A stretch of DNA of 64,000 nucleotides from Acidobacteriaceae bacterium. GTDB lineage: Bacteria; Acidobacteriota; Terriglobia; Terriglobales; Acidobacteriaceae. The notes below the pieces were generated by a model. It did no database searches. It was not told where the DNA came from and saw only the letters and a list, made by a program, of their open reading frames with translations. The position numbers and the translations under genes are program-made. Shown here one piece after another: positions 8,399 through 18,600 of this stretch; the first letter of the stretch is position 1, and the number at the start of each line of letters is the position of its first letter. Where the stretch lies: the NCBI GenBank assembly GCA_027364815.1, contig DAHXOQ010000001.1, positions 1-64,000 of the forward strand, written 5' to 3'.

Positions 8399-10033
8399 AT
8401 GAATTTGAAATCAATAAAAATGGCAGCCATTCTGTTGGCTGCGCTCTTTGCATTTGCCTCAATTGCACGTGCTGAGGATGAGGCACCGAAGGCCAGCGAA
8501 AAGCCGGCCGAGAAGACTGAGAAGGCACCGCCAACTGAGGTCACAACCCAGGGATCGGTGGATGTGCATGGTCAGCACATTCTTTACACGGCTGTTGCGG
8601 GCACGCTGACGGTTGGCGGGTCAAATGTGCAGGATGCGCAGCTTTCACTTGATGGAAAGCCAGTCCCGGGGAGTCAGCTAGCGTTGACGGAACCGAAGGA
8701 TGCAAAGGATGCTGCGCCGACAGCGCGGATGTCTTATGTTGCATACTTCAAGAAGGACACCAGGAATGAAGATCGCCCGATTACGTTTTTCTATAACGGA
8801 GGGCCGGGGAGCGCGACGGTTTGGCTGCACATGGGATCGTTGGGACCAAAGCACGTGGTCACTCTAGGCGATACGCACCTGCCGGCTGCGCCATACAAGA
8901 TGGTTGATAATGGCGAATCACTGCTTGATGTCAGCGACGTTGTCTTTATCGATATGCCGGGGACCGGTTTTGGACGGATTCAGGGTAAGGATGCAGACAA
9001 GGCCTTCTGGGGCGTGGAAGAAGACGCTAATGCCTTTGCTCGATTCATTGCGCGCTTTATTACCAAGTACAATCGCTGGAATTCACCGAAGTATTTATTT
9101 GGCGAGAGCTATGGAACGACGCGCTCTGCGGTGCTAGCCAACATTTTGCAGAATCAGTATTCGATTGATTTGAATGGCGTGATTCTGCTTTCGCAGATTT
9201 TCAATTTCACAGCGGATATTGACGAGGCTCACAGCAACCCTGGCGTTGACCTTCCCTACATGCTTGGATTGCCTACATACGCGGCAACGGCGTGGTATCA
9301 CCATAAACTTCCTCAACAGCCAGCAGCACTGGAGCCGTTCTTGCGAGAAGTTGAGGGCTATGCGTTGACAACCTACGCAAATGCGTTGGCCAAGGGAACG
9401 GATTTGAGTGATACCGAGAAAAAGGATGTTGCGGAAAAGTTGCATCAGTACACAGGATTGCCAGTTACATACTTGCTCAAGGCGGATTTACGCGTGAGTG
9501 GCGGGCAGTTTACAAAGGCACTGCAGGATGATGATGATTTGACGACTGGCCGATTAGATACACGCTTCTCCGGACCTTCCATTGATTCGCTGAGTGAGTC
9601 AGCGGAGTATGATCCGCAAAGCTCGGCGATTTCGTCTGCCTATGTGACGATATTCAACGAGTATGCACGCAATACTCTCAAGTATGGCGAGGGACAGACG
9701 TACCTTGAACGCGCACAGTTTACCGGACATCGCTGGAATTTCAATATGAAGGGCCACGCGCAAAACAATGTAAGCGATTTCCTCGCTGAGGCGATGAAGA
9801 TAAATCCACGGCTCAAGATCATGGTTTTCGGCGGTTACTATGACCTGGCAACGCCATATTTCGCGGCCCAGTATGAAGATAAGCACCTGCCTATCTCGTC
9901 AAAGCTTGCGAAAAACATTGAGTACGGATGGTTTGAGTCTGGCCATATGGTCTACGTGAAGGATGAGTGCCTGAAGCAATTGCATGACAGGACAGCAGCC
10001 TTCATCAAGGAAACATTGAGCGACACCAAGTAA
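8399..10033 (+). CDS. Secreted serine carboxypeptidase-like protein, family S10
   Basis: 544 residues from the ATG at 8399, which has GGAG 8 nt upstream. A signal peptide (KMAAILLAALFAFASIARA) directs export. The S10 alpha/beta-hydrolase signatures are present: oxyanion region YNGGPGSATVW, nucleophile Ser in FGESYGTTR, the catalytic Asp in GYYDLATP and His in SGHMVY near the C-terminus. The enzyme should remove C-terminal residues from peptides at acid to neutral pH. Such exported S10 proteins are frequent in Acidobacteriota. An 85-nt gap with a hairpin separates it from the M19 gene. Confidence 0.88.
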   Translation: MNLKSIKMAAILLAALFAFASIARAEDEAPKASEKPAEKTEKAPPTEVTTQGSVDVHGQHILYTAVAGTLTVGGSNVQDAQLSLDGKPVPGSQLALTEPKDAKDAAPTARMSYVAYFKKDTRNEDRPITFFYNGGPGSATVWLHMGSLGPKHVVTLGDTHLPAAPYKMVDNGESLLDVSDVVFIDMPGTGFGRIQGKDADKAFWGVEEDANAFARFIARFITKYNRWNSPKYLFGESYGTTRSAVLANILQNQYSIDLNGVILLSQIFNFTADIDEAHSNPGVDLPYMLGLPTYAATAWYHHKLPQQPAALEPFLREVEGYALTTYANALAKGTDLSDTEKKDVAEKLHQYTGLPVTYLLKADLRVSGGQFTKALQDDDDLTTGRLDTRFSGPSIDSLSESAEYDPQSSAISSAYVTIFNEYARNTLKYGEGQTYLERAQFTGHRWNFNMKGHAQNNVSDFLAEAMKINPRLKIMVFGGYYDLATPYFAAQYEDKHLPISSKLAKNIEYGWFESGHMVYVKDECLKQLHDRTAAFIKETLSDTK

Positions 10034-10113
10034 AAGCAGTGTAGTTTTGAAAAGGGGAGCGCTTGAGATTTTTCAGGTGCTCCTCTTCTCGTTGAGAGGT
10101 TATTCTATTCAAC

Positions 10114-11829
10114 ATGAAAATCAAATTATCAGCCACTTTGATTGCAGCAGCCTTGCTGTTTCCCTTCTCGCTTTCAGCGCAGAGTTTTTCACTGCGCTTT
10201 TCAAAGTCAGTCAGCGCCGAATCACTTGATGGGCGATTGCTGCTGGTGCTTTCGACAGATCCGAGTGATGAGCCGCGCAATCAGATTGATGACACTCCGC
10301 GATCGCAGATTGTCTTTGGTGTGACGGTGGACGGCTGGAAGCCTGAAGCATCGGCTACGGTTGATGCAAGTGCATGGGGTTACCCGATCAAGAGCCTCAA
10401 GGATGTGCCTGAGGGTGAGTATTTTGTGCAGGCGGTGTTGAATAAATATGAAACCTTCCATCGCAGCGATGGCAAGGTAGTGAAGCTACATATGGATCAG
10501 GGTGAGGGACAGCACTGGAATAGCTCTCCGGGAAATTTGTATTCAAAGGTGGTCAAGGTGAACGTCAAGAAGGATGGCGCGCCGATTGAGATTGTGCTGA
10601 CAGAGGTGATTCCGCCTATTCCTGCGCAGAAGGATACAAAGTACATTAGACATATCAGGATTCAGAGCGATGTGCTGACGAAGTTCTGGGGACGGCCTAT
10701 GTTTATCAGCGCGATTGTTCTGGTTCCTGAGGGGTTTGATGCTCATCCTGAAGCGCGCTTTCCGCTGATTATCTTCCATGATCATTTTGTTTCGGATTTT
10801 GACAACTTTCGCGAGACGCCGCCGGACCCTGATTTGAAGCCTGATTTCAGCGAGCGCTTTCATTTGGCTGGGTACAACAGAATTCAGCAGGAAGAAGCGT
10901 ACAAGTTCTATCAGACATGGACTGGGCCGAAGTTTCCACGCGTGCTCATTGTGAAGATTCAGCATGCAAATCCGTATTATGACGATTCTTATGCGGTGAA
11001 CTCGGCGAACGTGGGGCCGTATGGCGACGCAATTGAAAATGAGCTGATTCCGGCGATTGAAAAACAGTTCCACGGCATCGGGCAGGGTTGGGCACGATTT
11101 GTTTATGGAGGATCAACGGGTGGATGGGAGTCGTTAGCTGTGCAAGTTTTTTATCCCGACCATTACAACGGAGCCTTTGCGGCTTGCCCTGACCCGATTG
11201 ATTTTCACGCCTTCACGAATATCGATCTGTACAAAGACAGGAATGTGTTCTATCTAGAGGGCGCGCATAAGCGTGAAGAGCAACCGGCGATGCGCGATTA
11301 CCTGGGACATACTTTCATTACAACAAAAGAGATAAACGGATACGAGTTGGCATTAGGTGATCATGGGCGCTCCGGTGAACAGTTTGATATCTGGGAGGCT
11401 GTATACGGGCCGGTCGGAGAGGATGGGTACCCAAAGCCAGTCTTCGACAAAGTGACAGGAGAGATTGACCATAAGGTGGCTGATTACTGGCATGAGCATT
11501 ATGATCTGGAGGCGATACTTGAGCGCAACTGGGCGACGCTGGGGCCGAAGCTTGTGGGAAAGATTCACATCTACGTCGGTTACGAGGATACATACTTTTT
11601 GAATGATGCCGTCTACCGGATGGAGGATTTTTTGAAGTCGACAAAGGATCCTGCATATGGTGGCGAGGTTACGTATGGGCCCAAGGCGGAACATTGCTGG
11701 AATGGCGACCCGACGCAACCGAATGCCTACTCACGTCTGCATTACAACACGCAGTATATGCAGAAGATACTGGATCAGATTCAAAAAACAGCGCCTAAGG
11801 GTGCAGATCTGACGAGTTGGCGGTATTGA
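10114..11829 (+). CDS. Secreted esterase-like alpha/beta hydrolase
   Basis: 571 residues with a Sec signal (MKIKLSATLIAAALLFPFSLSA-QS). The N-terminal 190 residues look like a beta-rich substrate-binding region. The remaining part resembles the putative esterase (esterase D/enterochelin-esterase-like) family: FPLIIFHDHF, a nucleophile-elbow-like GGSTGGWES near residue 333, and late acidic and His residues (EHCWNGDPT). The substrate cannot be inferred. It follows the S10 peptidase by 80 nt. The 3' end reaches 11829; the next gene starts 86 nt later. Confidence 0.65.
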   Translation: MKIKLSATLIAAALLFPFSLSAQSFSLRFSKSVSAESLDGRLLLVLSTDPSDEPRNQIDDTPRSQIVFGVTVDGWKPEASATVDASAWGYPIKSLKDVPEGEYFVQAVLNKYETFHRSDGKVVKLHMDQGEGQHWNSSPGNLYSKVVKVNVKKDGAPIEIVLTEVIPPIPAQKDTKYIRHIRIQSDVLTKFWGRPMFISAIVLVPEGFDAHPEARFPLIIFHDHFVSDFDNFRETPPDPDLKPDFSERFHLAGYNRIQQEEAYKFYQTWTGPKFPRVLIVKIQHANPYYDDSYAVNSANVGPYGDAIENELIPAIEKQFHGIGQGWARFVYGGSTGGWESLAVQVFYPDHYNGAFAACPDPIDFHAFTNIDLYKDRNVFYLEGAHKREEQPAMRDYLGHTFITTKEINGYELALGDHGRSGEQFDIWEAVYGPVGEDGYPKPVFDKVTGEIDHKVADYWHEHYDLEAILERNWATLGPKLVGKIHIYVGYEDTYFLNDAVYRMEDFLKSTKDPAYGGEVTYGPKAEHCWNGDPTQPNAYSRLHYNTQYMQKILDQIQKTAPKGADLTSWRY

Positions 11830-11915
11830 ATGGATGCGAGGCTAAAGTTGTCAAAATATACGCCCTTGGCCTGCTCTGGTCGAAGCGTCTTGGGCCTGAT
11901 ATTCTTGAATTGCTT

Positions 11916-12674
11916 ATGAAGATGCAAAGAATTCCACTTGCCCTTGTATTTGTCGCCGGGATGTTGCCGGCGGCTTTGTTTGCACAGCAGAGCCAGAAGC
12001 CGGTGACAGAGGAATTGCCCGACGCTCCCGCCGCGACTGGTGCTGCCTTGACGGTGCCGAATGGCCCACGCGTTGTGATGGACACCTCAATGGGCCGCAT
12101 AACCTGCCAGTTCTATGAGAAGCAGGCGCCAAAGGCAGTGGCCAATTTTATTGCGCTGGCTGAAGGGACCAAGGATTGGGTTGATCCGGTGACGGGCAAG
12201 AAGATGCACAACAAGCGTTTCTATGACGGCACAACTTTTCATCGCGTGATTCCTGAGTTCATGATCCAAGGAGGCGACCGTGCGGGTACAGGAGCTGGCG
12301 ATCCGGGATTCAGTTTTGATGATGAATTTGACCCGAATTTGAATTTTGATAAGCCTGGGCGTTTGGCGATGGCTAACAGCGGCCCCAATACAAACGGTAG
12401 CCAGTTTTACATTACGGAGACAGCTTACGATTCGCTGAACCAGCACTACACGTTGTTTGGCCAATGCGATGATCCGAGTGTTGAAGTAGTGAAGACGATA
12501 GCACGCGTCAACCGCAACGCAGACGACAAGCCGCTAGAGCCGGTTGTGCTGAAGAAGGTGACAATTGTGCGCGAAGGAGAACCACTGCCGCCACTTCCCG
12601 GCGCTGCCTCAACAACTCCAGCTGCAAAGCCAGCGGCTCCTTCGAAAACAGTAAAGTCGGCAATGCCAAAGTAA
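11916..12674 (+). CDS. Exported peptidyl-prolyl cis-trans isomerase, cyclophilin type
   Basis: 252 residues from ATGAAGATG at 11916. A signal peptide (RIPLALVFVAGMLPAALFA-QQ) and a Pro-rich spacer precede a complete cyclophilin domain: TFHRVIPEFMIQGGD, GFSFDDEF, LAMANSGPNTNGSQFYIT and HYTLFGQ. It isomerises X-Pro bonds in envelope proteins. The catalytic Arg (FHRV) and the QGGD and NGSQF strands are intact. The C-terminus is a low-complexity Ala/Pro/Lys tail. It is immediately upstream of a second, cytoplasmic cyclophilin, so the pair probably arose by duplication with one copy gaining a signal. Confidence 0.92.
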   Translation: MKMQRIPLALVFVAGMLPAALFAQQSQKPVTEELPDAPAATGAALTVPNGPRVVMDTSMGRITCQFYEKQAPKAVANFIALAEGTKDWVDPVTGKKMHNKRFYDGTTFHRVIPEFMIQGGDRAGTGAGDPGFSFDDEFDPNLNFDKPGRLAMANSGPNTNGSQFYITETAYDSLNQHYTLFGQCDDPSVEVVKTIARVNRNADDKPLEPVVLKKVTIVREGEPLPPLPGAASTTPAAKPAAPSKTVKSAMPK

Positions 12675-12756
12675 TATTGCTTGAGCACAGCAGCATGAAG
12701 ATCTGAGAAATTCAATGTTGAGAAGCGACAGTTAAAGGATCAAAGGAGATTTAACA

Positions 12757-13287
12757 ATGTCATTAGCAGCAGGAACCTATGCAATCTTCAATACCAGCGA
12801 AGGAAAAATCACGGTGCGTTTGTTTGAAAGCGACGCTCCAATCACGGTGAAGAACTTTATCGACTTGGCTGAGGGCAAGCGCGAGTGGACGCATCCGCTC
12901 ACCCACAAAAAGTCCCAGGACAAACTTTATGATGGAACCATTTTTCATCGTGTGATTCCGAACTTCATGATCCAGGGCGGCGATCCGGCAGGCAGCGGAA
13001 TGGGCGGGCCAGGTTATCGTTTTGAAGATGAGACGCGAGGCTCGAAGCACAAGTTTGATACACCCGGCAAGTTGGCGATGGCCAACAGTGGCCCGAATAC
13101 AAATGGCTGCCAGTTCTTTATTACTGTTGCAGCCACACCGTGGTTGACTGGCAACCATACGATCTTCGGAGAAGTTGTTGAGGGTCAGAATGTTGCCGAC
13201 AAGATTTCTTTAGTGGCGAGAAGCTCGCAGGACAAGCCTCATAATCCAGTTTTAGTTGAGTCGGTGGTAATTGAACGCATCAGCTAG
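12757..13287 (+). CDS. ppiB: Cytoplasmic peptidyl-prolyl cis-trans isomerase B
   Basis: 176 residues with no signal peptide. Cyclophilin motifs are complete: FHRVIPNFMIQGGDP, MANSGPNTNGCQFFIT and HTIFGEVVEGQNV. AAAGGAG lies 9 nt before the ATG at 12757. It carries the loop EWTHPLTHKKSQDKL, similar to WVDPVTGKKMHNKRF in the neighbouring exported copy, which supports shared ancestry. Role: catalysis of prolyl isomerisation during folding in the cytosol. A strong terminator closes the unit. Confidence 0.93.
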   Translation: MSLAAGTYAIFNTSEGKITVRLFESDAPITVKNFIDLAEGKREWTHPLTHKKSQDKLYDGTIFHRVIPNFMIQGGDPAGSGMGGPGYRFEDETRGSKHKFDTPGKLAMANSGPNTNGCQFFITVAATPWLTGNHTIFGEVVEGQNVADKISLVARSSQDKPHNPVLVESVVIERIS

Positions 13288-13308
13288 ACCTAGTTAAATC
13301 TGAGATTT

Positions 13309-13342
13309 GAGCCCCCTGATTGATCTGGGGGCTCTTCATTTT
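13309..13342 (+). terminator. Rho-independent terminator after ppiB
   Basis: An 8-bp perfect stem GAGCCCCC/GGGGGCTC with a 10-nt loop is followed by TTCATTTT. It lies 22 nt after the ppiB stop codon and separates the cyclophilins from the glycosyltransferase pair. Confidence 0.88.
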
Positions 13343-13418
13343 GTGCAGGATTTGAATGCGGTTAGGCGAGAAGTCTTAGTATCCTAGAGAACAAGAGGTG
13401 CGAGTGGAAGTAGGTGAA

Positions 13419-14552
13419 ATGAAAGCGAGTGAGCATGCACCAAAACATTTGATACAGGTGACGCCTCAGTTCCCTCCTGATGTCGACGGCCTCGGTGAGT
13501 TCGCGCTACATCTTGGTAATGCGCTCTTGAAGCAATCAGGAATTGTGAGCAAATTCATTGTCTGGCGATCTGCACAAGATTCGAACCCCTCAGCTATCGC
13601 GGGTTCTCATAGCACTGAACGTCTCCGTGAACAAAGCAGAGACGCATTTAATCAAGCAATTGAAGCATGTTTTCATGATTCAACGGCACCAGTTTTGCTG
13701 CTTCACTACACTTCGTACAGCTACTCAAAGGAGGGATTACCCTGGTGGCTGCCGGAGGTACTGCACAGATTCAAAGCGCGTGGTGGAAGGGTGGTTTGTT
13801 TTTTCCATGAACTCTATGCAAAGGGGCGCTTCCCTAATAAAACATGGATGGGTTCGTGGTTGCAAAAGAGAATCTTTCGACAGATTCTTGCATTGAGCGA
13901 TGCAGCCATCACTTCGAATGAAGGTTATTTAGAGGAGTTACGCAGTAATAATGCAAAGAATTGCCCATTGTTACTGACTGCAATCGGATCGAATGTTGGC
14001 GAATTGAATGCGCTTGTACCACGAGCTAAACGCAGCAGAAGACTTGTTATATTTGGTCTTTGGATTACTCGTTTGCGGCTGTATGAGCGACATATGGATG
14101 GCATCAAGAAACTTGTAGAATTACTCCAGATTGATGAAATTGCAGACGTAGGAAATATTGACGACCCGGCGCCGATGCTGAAGCAAGCGAAGAGCGAATT
14201 AGGCGAACGAATGAAAATTTATGGCCGATTGCCGGCGAGCACAATTAGTGCGCTTCTGGCGGATAGTATGGTAGGAGTTGCAAATTACAACTATTCGCTG
14301 CGCTCTAAATCAGGTGTTGTAGCTGCATACCAGGCGCACGGTGTGCCATGTGTTCTCTTTCCTCCCATTGGTGAAATTTATACAGGGCAACTGTCGGACG
14401 AGTGTTTAAGTGCTGCGCAGGTCTTTGCAACGCAGCAGTCGAATTTATTCGAATTACTTGAGAGAACAAGCGAGGCGGGATTTGATGATTACCAAAAGAA
14501 TCGGTCCTTTGACGCCGTCGCAAAGAAAATTGAGTCCTTGTTGTGGGAATAA
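13419..14552 (+). CDS. Glycosyltransferase-like protein (GT-B, GT4-like N-terminus)
   Basis: 377 residues from the ATG at 13419, preceded by GGAAG/TAGGTG; GTG codons at 13398 and 13404 are alternatives. The N-terminus (QVTPQFPPDVDGLGEFALHLGNALL) is the typical donor-side start of GT-B enzymes that act on sugar nucleotides, and VVCFFHELYAKG is a second Rossmann strand. The usual C-terminal EX7E motif is not obvious, so the assignment to a family is loose. The codons are more A/T-ended than in neighbouring genes. Together with the next gene it forms a small carbohydrate pair inserted between ppiB and smc, possibly acquired. Confidence 0.6.
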   Translation: MKASEHAPKHLIQVTPQFPPDVDGLGEFALHLGNALLKQSGIVSKFIVWRSAQDSNPSAIAGSHSTERLREQSRDAFNQAIEACFHDSTAPVLLLHYTSYSYSKEGLPWWLPEVLHRFKARGGRVVCFFHELYAKGRFPNKTWMGSWLQKRIFRQILALSDAAITSNEGYLEELRSNNAKNCPLLLTAIGSNVGELNALVPRAKRSRRLVIFGLWITRLRLYERHMDGIKKLVELLQIDEIADVGNIDDPAPMLKQAKSELGERMKIYGRLPASTISALLADSMVGVANYNYSLRSKSGVVAAYQAHGVPCVLFPPIGEIYTGQLSDECLSAAQVFATQQSNLFELLERTSEAGFDDYQKNRSFDAVAKKIESLLWE

Positions 14553-14592
14553 GTGAAGTCAGGAAGTTTGAATTAACTTCTGCTCACTTGTT
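14551..14592 (+). terminator. Nested hairpin overlapping the stop of the first glycosyltransferase
   Basis: Two nested inverted repeats, AAGTGA/TCACTT outside and GAAGTT/AACTTC inside, enclose a 6-nt loop. They begin at the stop codon of the upstream gene and end in GTTTG. The stem is A/T-rich and the T-run short, so termination would be partial, allowing read-through to the next gene. Confidence 0.4.
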
Positions 14593-14616
14593 TGCTCACT
14601 TATTTACTCACAAGGT
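14581..14616 (+). repeat. Tandem 12-nt repeat, about three units
   Basis: Consecutive units TGCTCACTTGTT, TGCTCACTTATT and the decayed TACTCACAAGGT lie between the two glycosyltransferase genes and overlap the hairpin described there. The units could be a short replication-slippage tract; no protein family binding site is recognised. Confidence 0.6.
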
Positions 14617-14675
14617 AAACTAAATGAGCAACTGTACTGTGCAGAGCAACTAAGTACAAGGCGACTGGAGCAAAA

Positions 14676-15674
14676 TTGAACACTCAAACTGATCTTACGG
14701 TTCATACGGGATTTAATCCAGCACTCGAAGAAACCATCTGCACACTCTATGAGAAGGATTATCACTTTGGGCTTGCAGTCTTCATCAATACGCTTGTGCA
14801 TAAGGGTTATAACGGCACAGTTTGGATAGGCTATCGCGGAGCGTTGCCGCCGTGGATCACGCAACTTAAGTCTGATTCGACTGTAAAGGATGGCGACAAG
14901 TCAATCGCATACTTCATGTTGGAGGACAAAGTTCGGCTAGCGTTCATACATGTTGACCCGTCTTATCATATGGCAAACTTCAAGCCACAGTTCATGCTTG
15001 AGATATTTCACCGTTACGCGACTGAGTGCCAATACCTCTGGTATTTTGACCCAGATATTTTCATTGTCAGCAGTTGGCGTTATTTTGAGCAATGGCAGCA
15101 GTGTGGAATAGCTCTTTGTGCAGATATCAATTTCAGTGTACTTCCTGATAACTCACCCTTGCGATATCGTTGGAAGAAATTTGCTGTAACTATTGGCTTA
15201 CTCACAGCTAATGAATTGTCTCAATACTTCAACAGTGGAATGGTTTCGGTCGCACGCAACCAAATTGGGTTCATCGAACTCTGGATGCAGATTTTGAAAG
15301 GAATTGAGAAATCAGGCAATGATTTAAGTCAATTCAACAGCGGTGATCGTGAAGCCCTTTTCGATTTCTACGATCAAGACGCATTCAATATTGCGGCAAT
15401 GTACACATCATTGCCACTCGCACCGCAGGGGCGTTGGGCAATGGGATTCGAGCCCGGAGCGACGGTTATGCATCATACGGTTGGGCCAAAACCGTGGAGA
15501 GGAACACTGAAGAGGGCTTTGCAGGGACATGCGCCTTCGAATGCAGCACGCTACTTCTTCATGCAAGCGGCAGGACCAATTCGCCCCTATAGCGGCAAGC
15601 AGTTATTTCTGCGCAAGACGGCGTGCTCGATTGCGTCCTTCATCGGACGTTTCTACGATCGGCCAATTTATTAA
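14676..15674 (+). CDS. Glycosyltransferase-like protein with DPD motif
   Basis: 332 residues. The start is a TTG at 14676 with GGAG 5 nt upstream; the first in-frame Met is about 80 residues in, so the TTG start is well supported. The N-terminal motif (LEETICTLYEKDYHFGLAVFINTLVHKGYNGTVWIGYRG) and the metal-type YFDPDIFIV resemble GT-A nucleotide-sugar transferases of the GT8-like kind. The late His-containing FEPGATVMHHTVGPKPW fits an active-site histidine. The acceptor is unknown. It is the downstream member of the glycosyltransferase pair and converges on smc with only 7 nt between the stops. Confidence 0.6.
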   Translation: MNTQTDLTVHTGFNPALEETICTLYEKDYHFGLAVFINTLVHKGYNGTVWIGYRGALPPWITQLKSDSTVKDGDKSIAYFMLEDKVRLAFIHVDPSYHMANFKPQFMLEIFHRYATECQYLWYFDPDIFIVSSWRYFEQWQQCGIALCADINFSVLPDNSPLRYRWKKFAVTIGLLTANELSQYFNSGMVSVARNQIGFIELWMQILKGIEKSGNDLSQFNSGDREALFDFYDQDAFNIAAMYTSLPLAPQGRWAMGFEPGATVMHHTVGPKPWRGTLKRALQGHAPSNAARYFFMQAAGPIRPYSGKQLFLRKTACSIASFIGRFYDRPIY

Positions 15675-15681
15675 ATAAAAA

Positions 15682-18600
15682 TTACGCTGTGGCGCGTTGC
15701 TGATGTGCCTGACCACCGACGCGGACGCTGAGCACCTTAGAAACGCCTGGTTCCTGCATGGTGACACCGTAGATGAGATCTGCGGCCTGCATCATGCGTT
15801 TGGAGTGCGTGACGAGCAGGAACTGCGTATCGTGACTCAAAGAATGGAGCAAATCAGCGAGCCGGCCAACATTGGTTTCATCGAGTGCGGCATCTACTTC
15901 ATCGAGGACGCAGAAGGGACTCGGTTGGTACTGGAAGATGCCAACGAGCAGTGCAAGCGCAGTGAGCGATTTTTCACCACCGGAGAGCAAGAGCACGTTT
16001 TGGAGCTTTTTGCCTGGAGGTGAAGCTACAATCTCGAGTCCACTCTCTGCCTGATTCTCAATATCAGTGAGACGCAGACTGGCTTGACCTCCGTTGAAGA
16101 GACGTGTGAAAACTTTGCCAAAGTTCTCGTTGATGCGCGCGAAAGCTTCGTCGAATTTTGTGCGGGAGATCAGATCAATTTCGCGGATAGTCTCCTGAAT
16201 GTTGGCGATGGATTCGTTTAGGTCTTTGCGTTGAGTATCTAGAAAGCCATGACGCTCGGCAGTTTCCTTGTACTCTTCAAGGGCCATCATGTTGACGGGG
16301 CCCATCTGCTCGATGCGCTGGCGAATTTCGCGGCAGCGTTCTTCCTCAGCGGCAAGGAGGTCGGACTCGAGTCGATCGATGGCTTCGTCGGCGCGCAATT
16401 CAGCAGCCTCTAGGTTGACCTCAGTTAAACAACTTGCTTCTAGATACTCAAGATCTGAGCTGAGCTTGGCAGCTACACTAGTGAGATTCAGTCGTTGCTC
16501 ACGTAGTTGATCGATGGCTGTACGCGCGGCTTTAAGTTCGGCTTCAAGCCTGGCGAGTTGTGCGCGAAGTAAGTGAGCTTCAGTGGCAAGCTTTTGCGAT
16601 TCGGCTAGTGCCTCTGTGCGGAGCGTGGGCAGTTCGGTTTGGCGTGAAGCAAGTGCGGCACTCTCTTCAGTACGCTGAATGCGTTCTGCATCAGCAGCGG
16701 CTTGCTGCTGCTCTAGCGTCAGGATGCGGCGCTCAAGATCAGAGTGAAGGCGGTCGATGCGCTGGAAGGCAGATTCGGCGCCTCGGCGGCGTTCGTCAAG
16801 GCCGGCTAACTCCGCAGTGACACGTGCCGCCTCTTGTTGATGGTTTTCGCGCTCATTTCGAAGGAGAGAGAGAGTGGCTTGCTGCTCGTCGAGTTTCTTT
16901 TCTCCCTCTGCGTGCTCAGCTTCCAGACGCACAGCCTCTTCGCGTTTCTCGGTGATGAGTGTTTGCTTGGCTTCACGCGCCTGCTTGTTGCGCTCTGCCT
17001 GCGATACCCACTCGGCAAGACGGCGCTCGATGCGTTGCGCTTCAGCCTCCATCTGTTTGAGAGCTGCGCCGTGATTTGCTGCTTCGCGCTCTGCCTCGCG
17101 CTGTTCTTCGGTGCGAAGCTCAAGCCGTGAGTTTAGTTCATTGATGGTGATGACGAGTGCTGCAGTTTCGGACTCGGCTGTTGCGAGTGCAGAATCGATT
17201 TCGGCAAGGCGCGCATCTGCTTCACGCAGGTCACGTTTCAACGCCAGTGGACCTTCGCTTGCAGGTTTGCCACCGGTAACAGTTGCTGAATGGAAGGTTT
17301 CGCCGGGAGGAGTGAGGAACCACGCATTGGGATGTTCGCCTGCGAGTTTGCGGGCCAGTACAGCATCTTCAACAATGTAGCCATCGCGCAACTTGGGAAG
17401 AATCGATTCAAGCGAGTGCCCAAAACCGTTGAGCACACGAATCGCGTCGCGTAGCGGAGTTACTCCCGGGGTTGCACCCAACTCCGAAGCAGCTGTTTTC
17501 ATATCGCCATTTGAAGAGCACGGATGGATCAGGAATGTTGCACGGCCATCTACACCGGATTTGAGAAGCTTGACGCCTTCGTCGGCAGCGTTCCAGTTTT
17601 CAACGACGACGTAATTCAGTTCTTCACGCAGGAACTCGTCAACCACAATCCCATTTTCGCCTTGAATTTCGAGGAAGTCCGCAAGAGTTCCGAGTGAGGA
17701 GAGATTGGCACCGAGCGCGCCGGGCTTGAGGAGACGACGCACAGTGTCAGTTGAGTAGCCGTGATTTCGAATCAAGGATTCAAGTGAATCCTTGCGACCG
17801 CTGACAGTGGCCTGCTCACTGCGCATTTGATTGATGCGCATGCGCAAGGAGTTTTCATCAGTGCGCCGAGCCTGAAGCGAATTGCGCAGTTCTGCGATTT
17901 CAGATTCGAGACGATTCAGGGTTTCAGCTGATGCTGCAAAACGAAGATTTGCCTGTTCGCGATCAATTCCGAGAGCTTCGGATTCATGCTTCGAATTGCG
18001 CATCTCAGCTTCGAGTCGCTCTGCCTCGCGTTCCAATGCAGCTAGACTTTCTTCGGCCTGCGCGGTGTTGTTGCGCGCGTTGCCTGCGAGTGTAAGCAGG
18101 TGCATGGAATGGCGACGATCGGCCTCGAGTTGGCGCTCTGAAGTAAAGACCGCGTCTGCAGCCTCGCGTGCCTTTTGCTGGCTGAGCTCAACCTGCGTGC
18201 GGAAGACGCGGACTTCTTCAGCTGCGGTATTGAGGAAGTGTTGTTGCTGGGTGCGCTCATCGGCGATGCCAATCAGTTGAGTGCGTGTCTGTTCAAGCTC
18301 AGCAGTGCCGGCAGCGAGACGCGATTCAAGTTCTGCGATACGCTCCGTGTTCGAACGCTCGCGCGCAGAGGCGCGTTCAAGTTCTACTGCAGCTTCATTG
18401 GCGGAGGATTGTGCGCGCTGATGTTCGGCGTCAAGCTCATAGCCGCGCTCGGTGAGAGAGTGCTGCGTTTCTTCCTGCTGTGCGATGGCCACTGAGCCTT
18501 CATCAGTTTGCGTGGAGAGCAATGCAATTTCTTCATCCAGCCTGGCTTGCTCCAGATCCATCAGGGTCATGCGGCTGGCGAGAACGACCTTCATCCTGGC

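Noticed and set aside
13560..13600. tRNA-like TTCGAACCCC motif
   Set aside because: Isolated motif in a coding gene with no cloverleaf around it.
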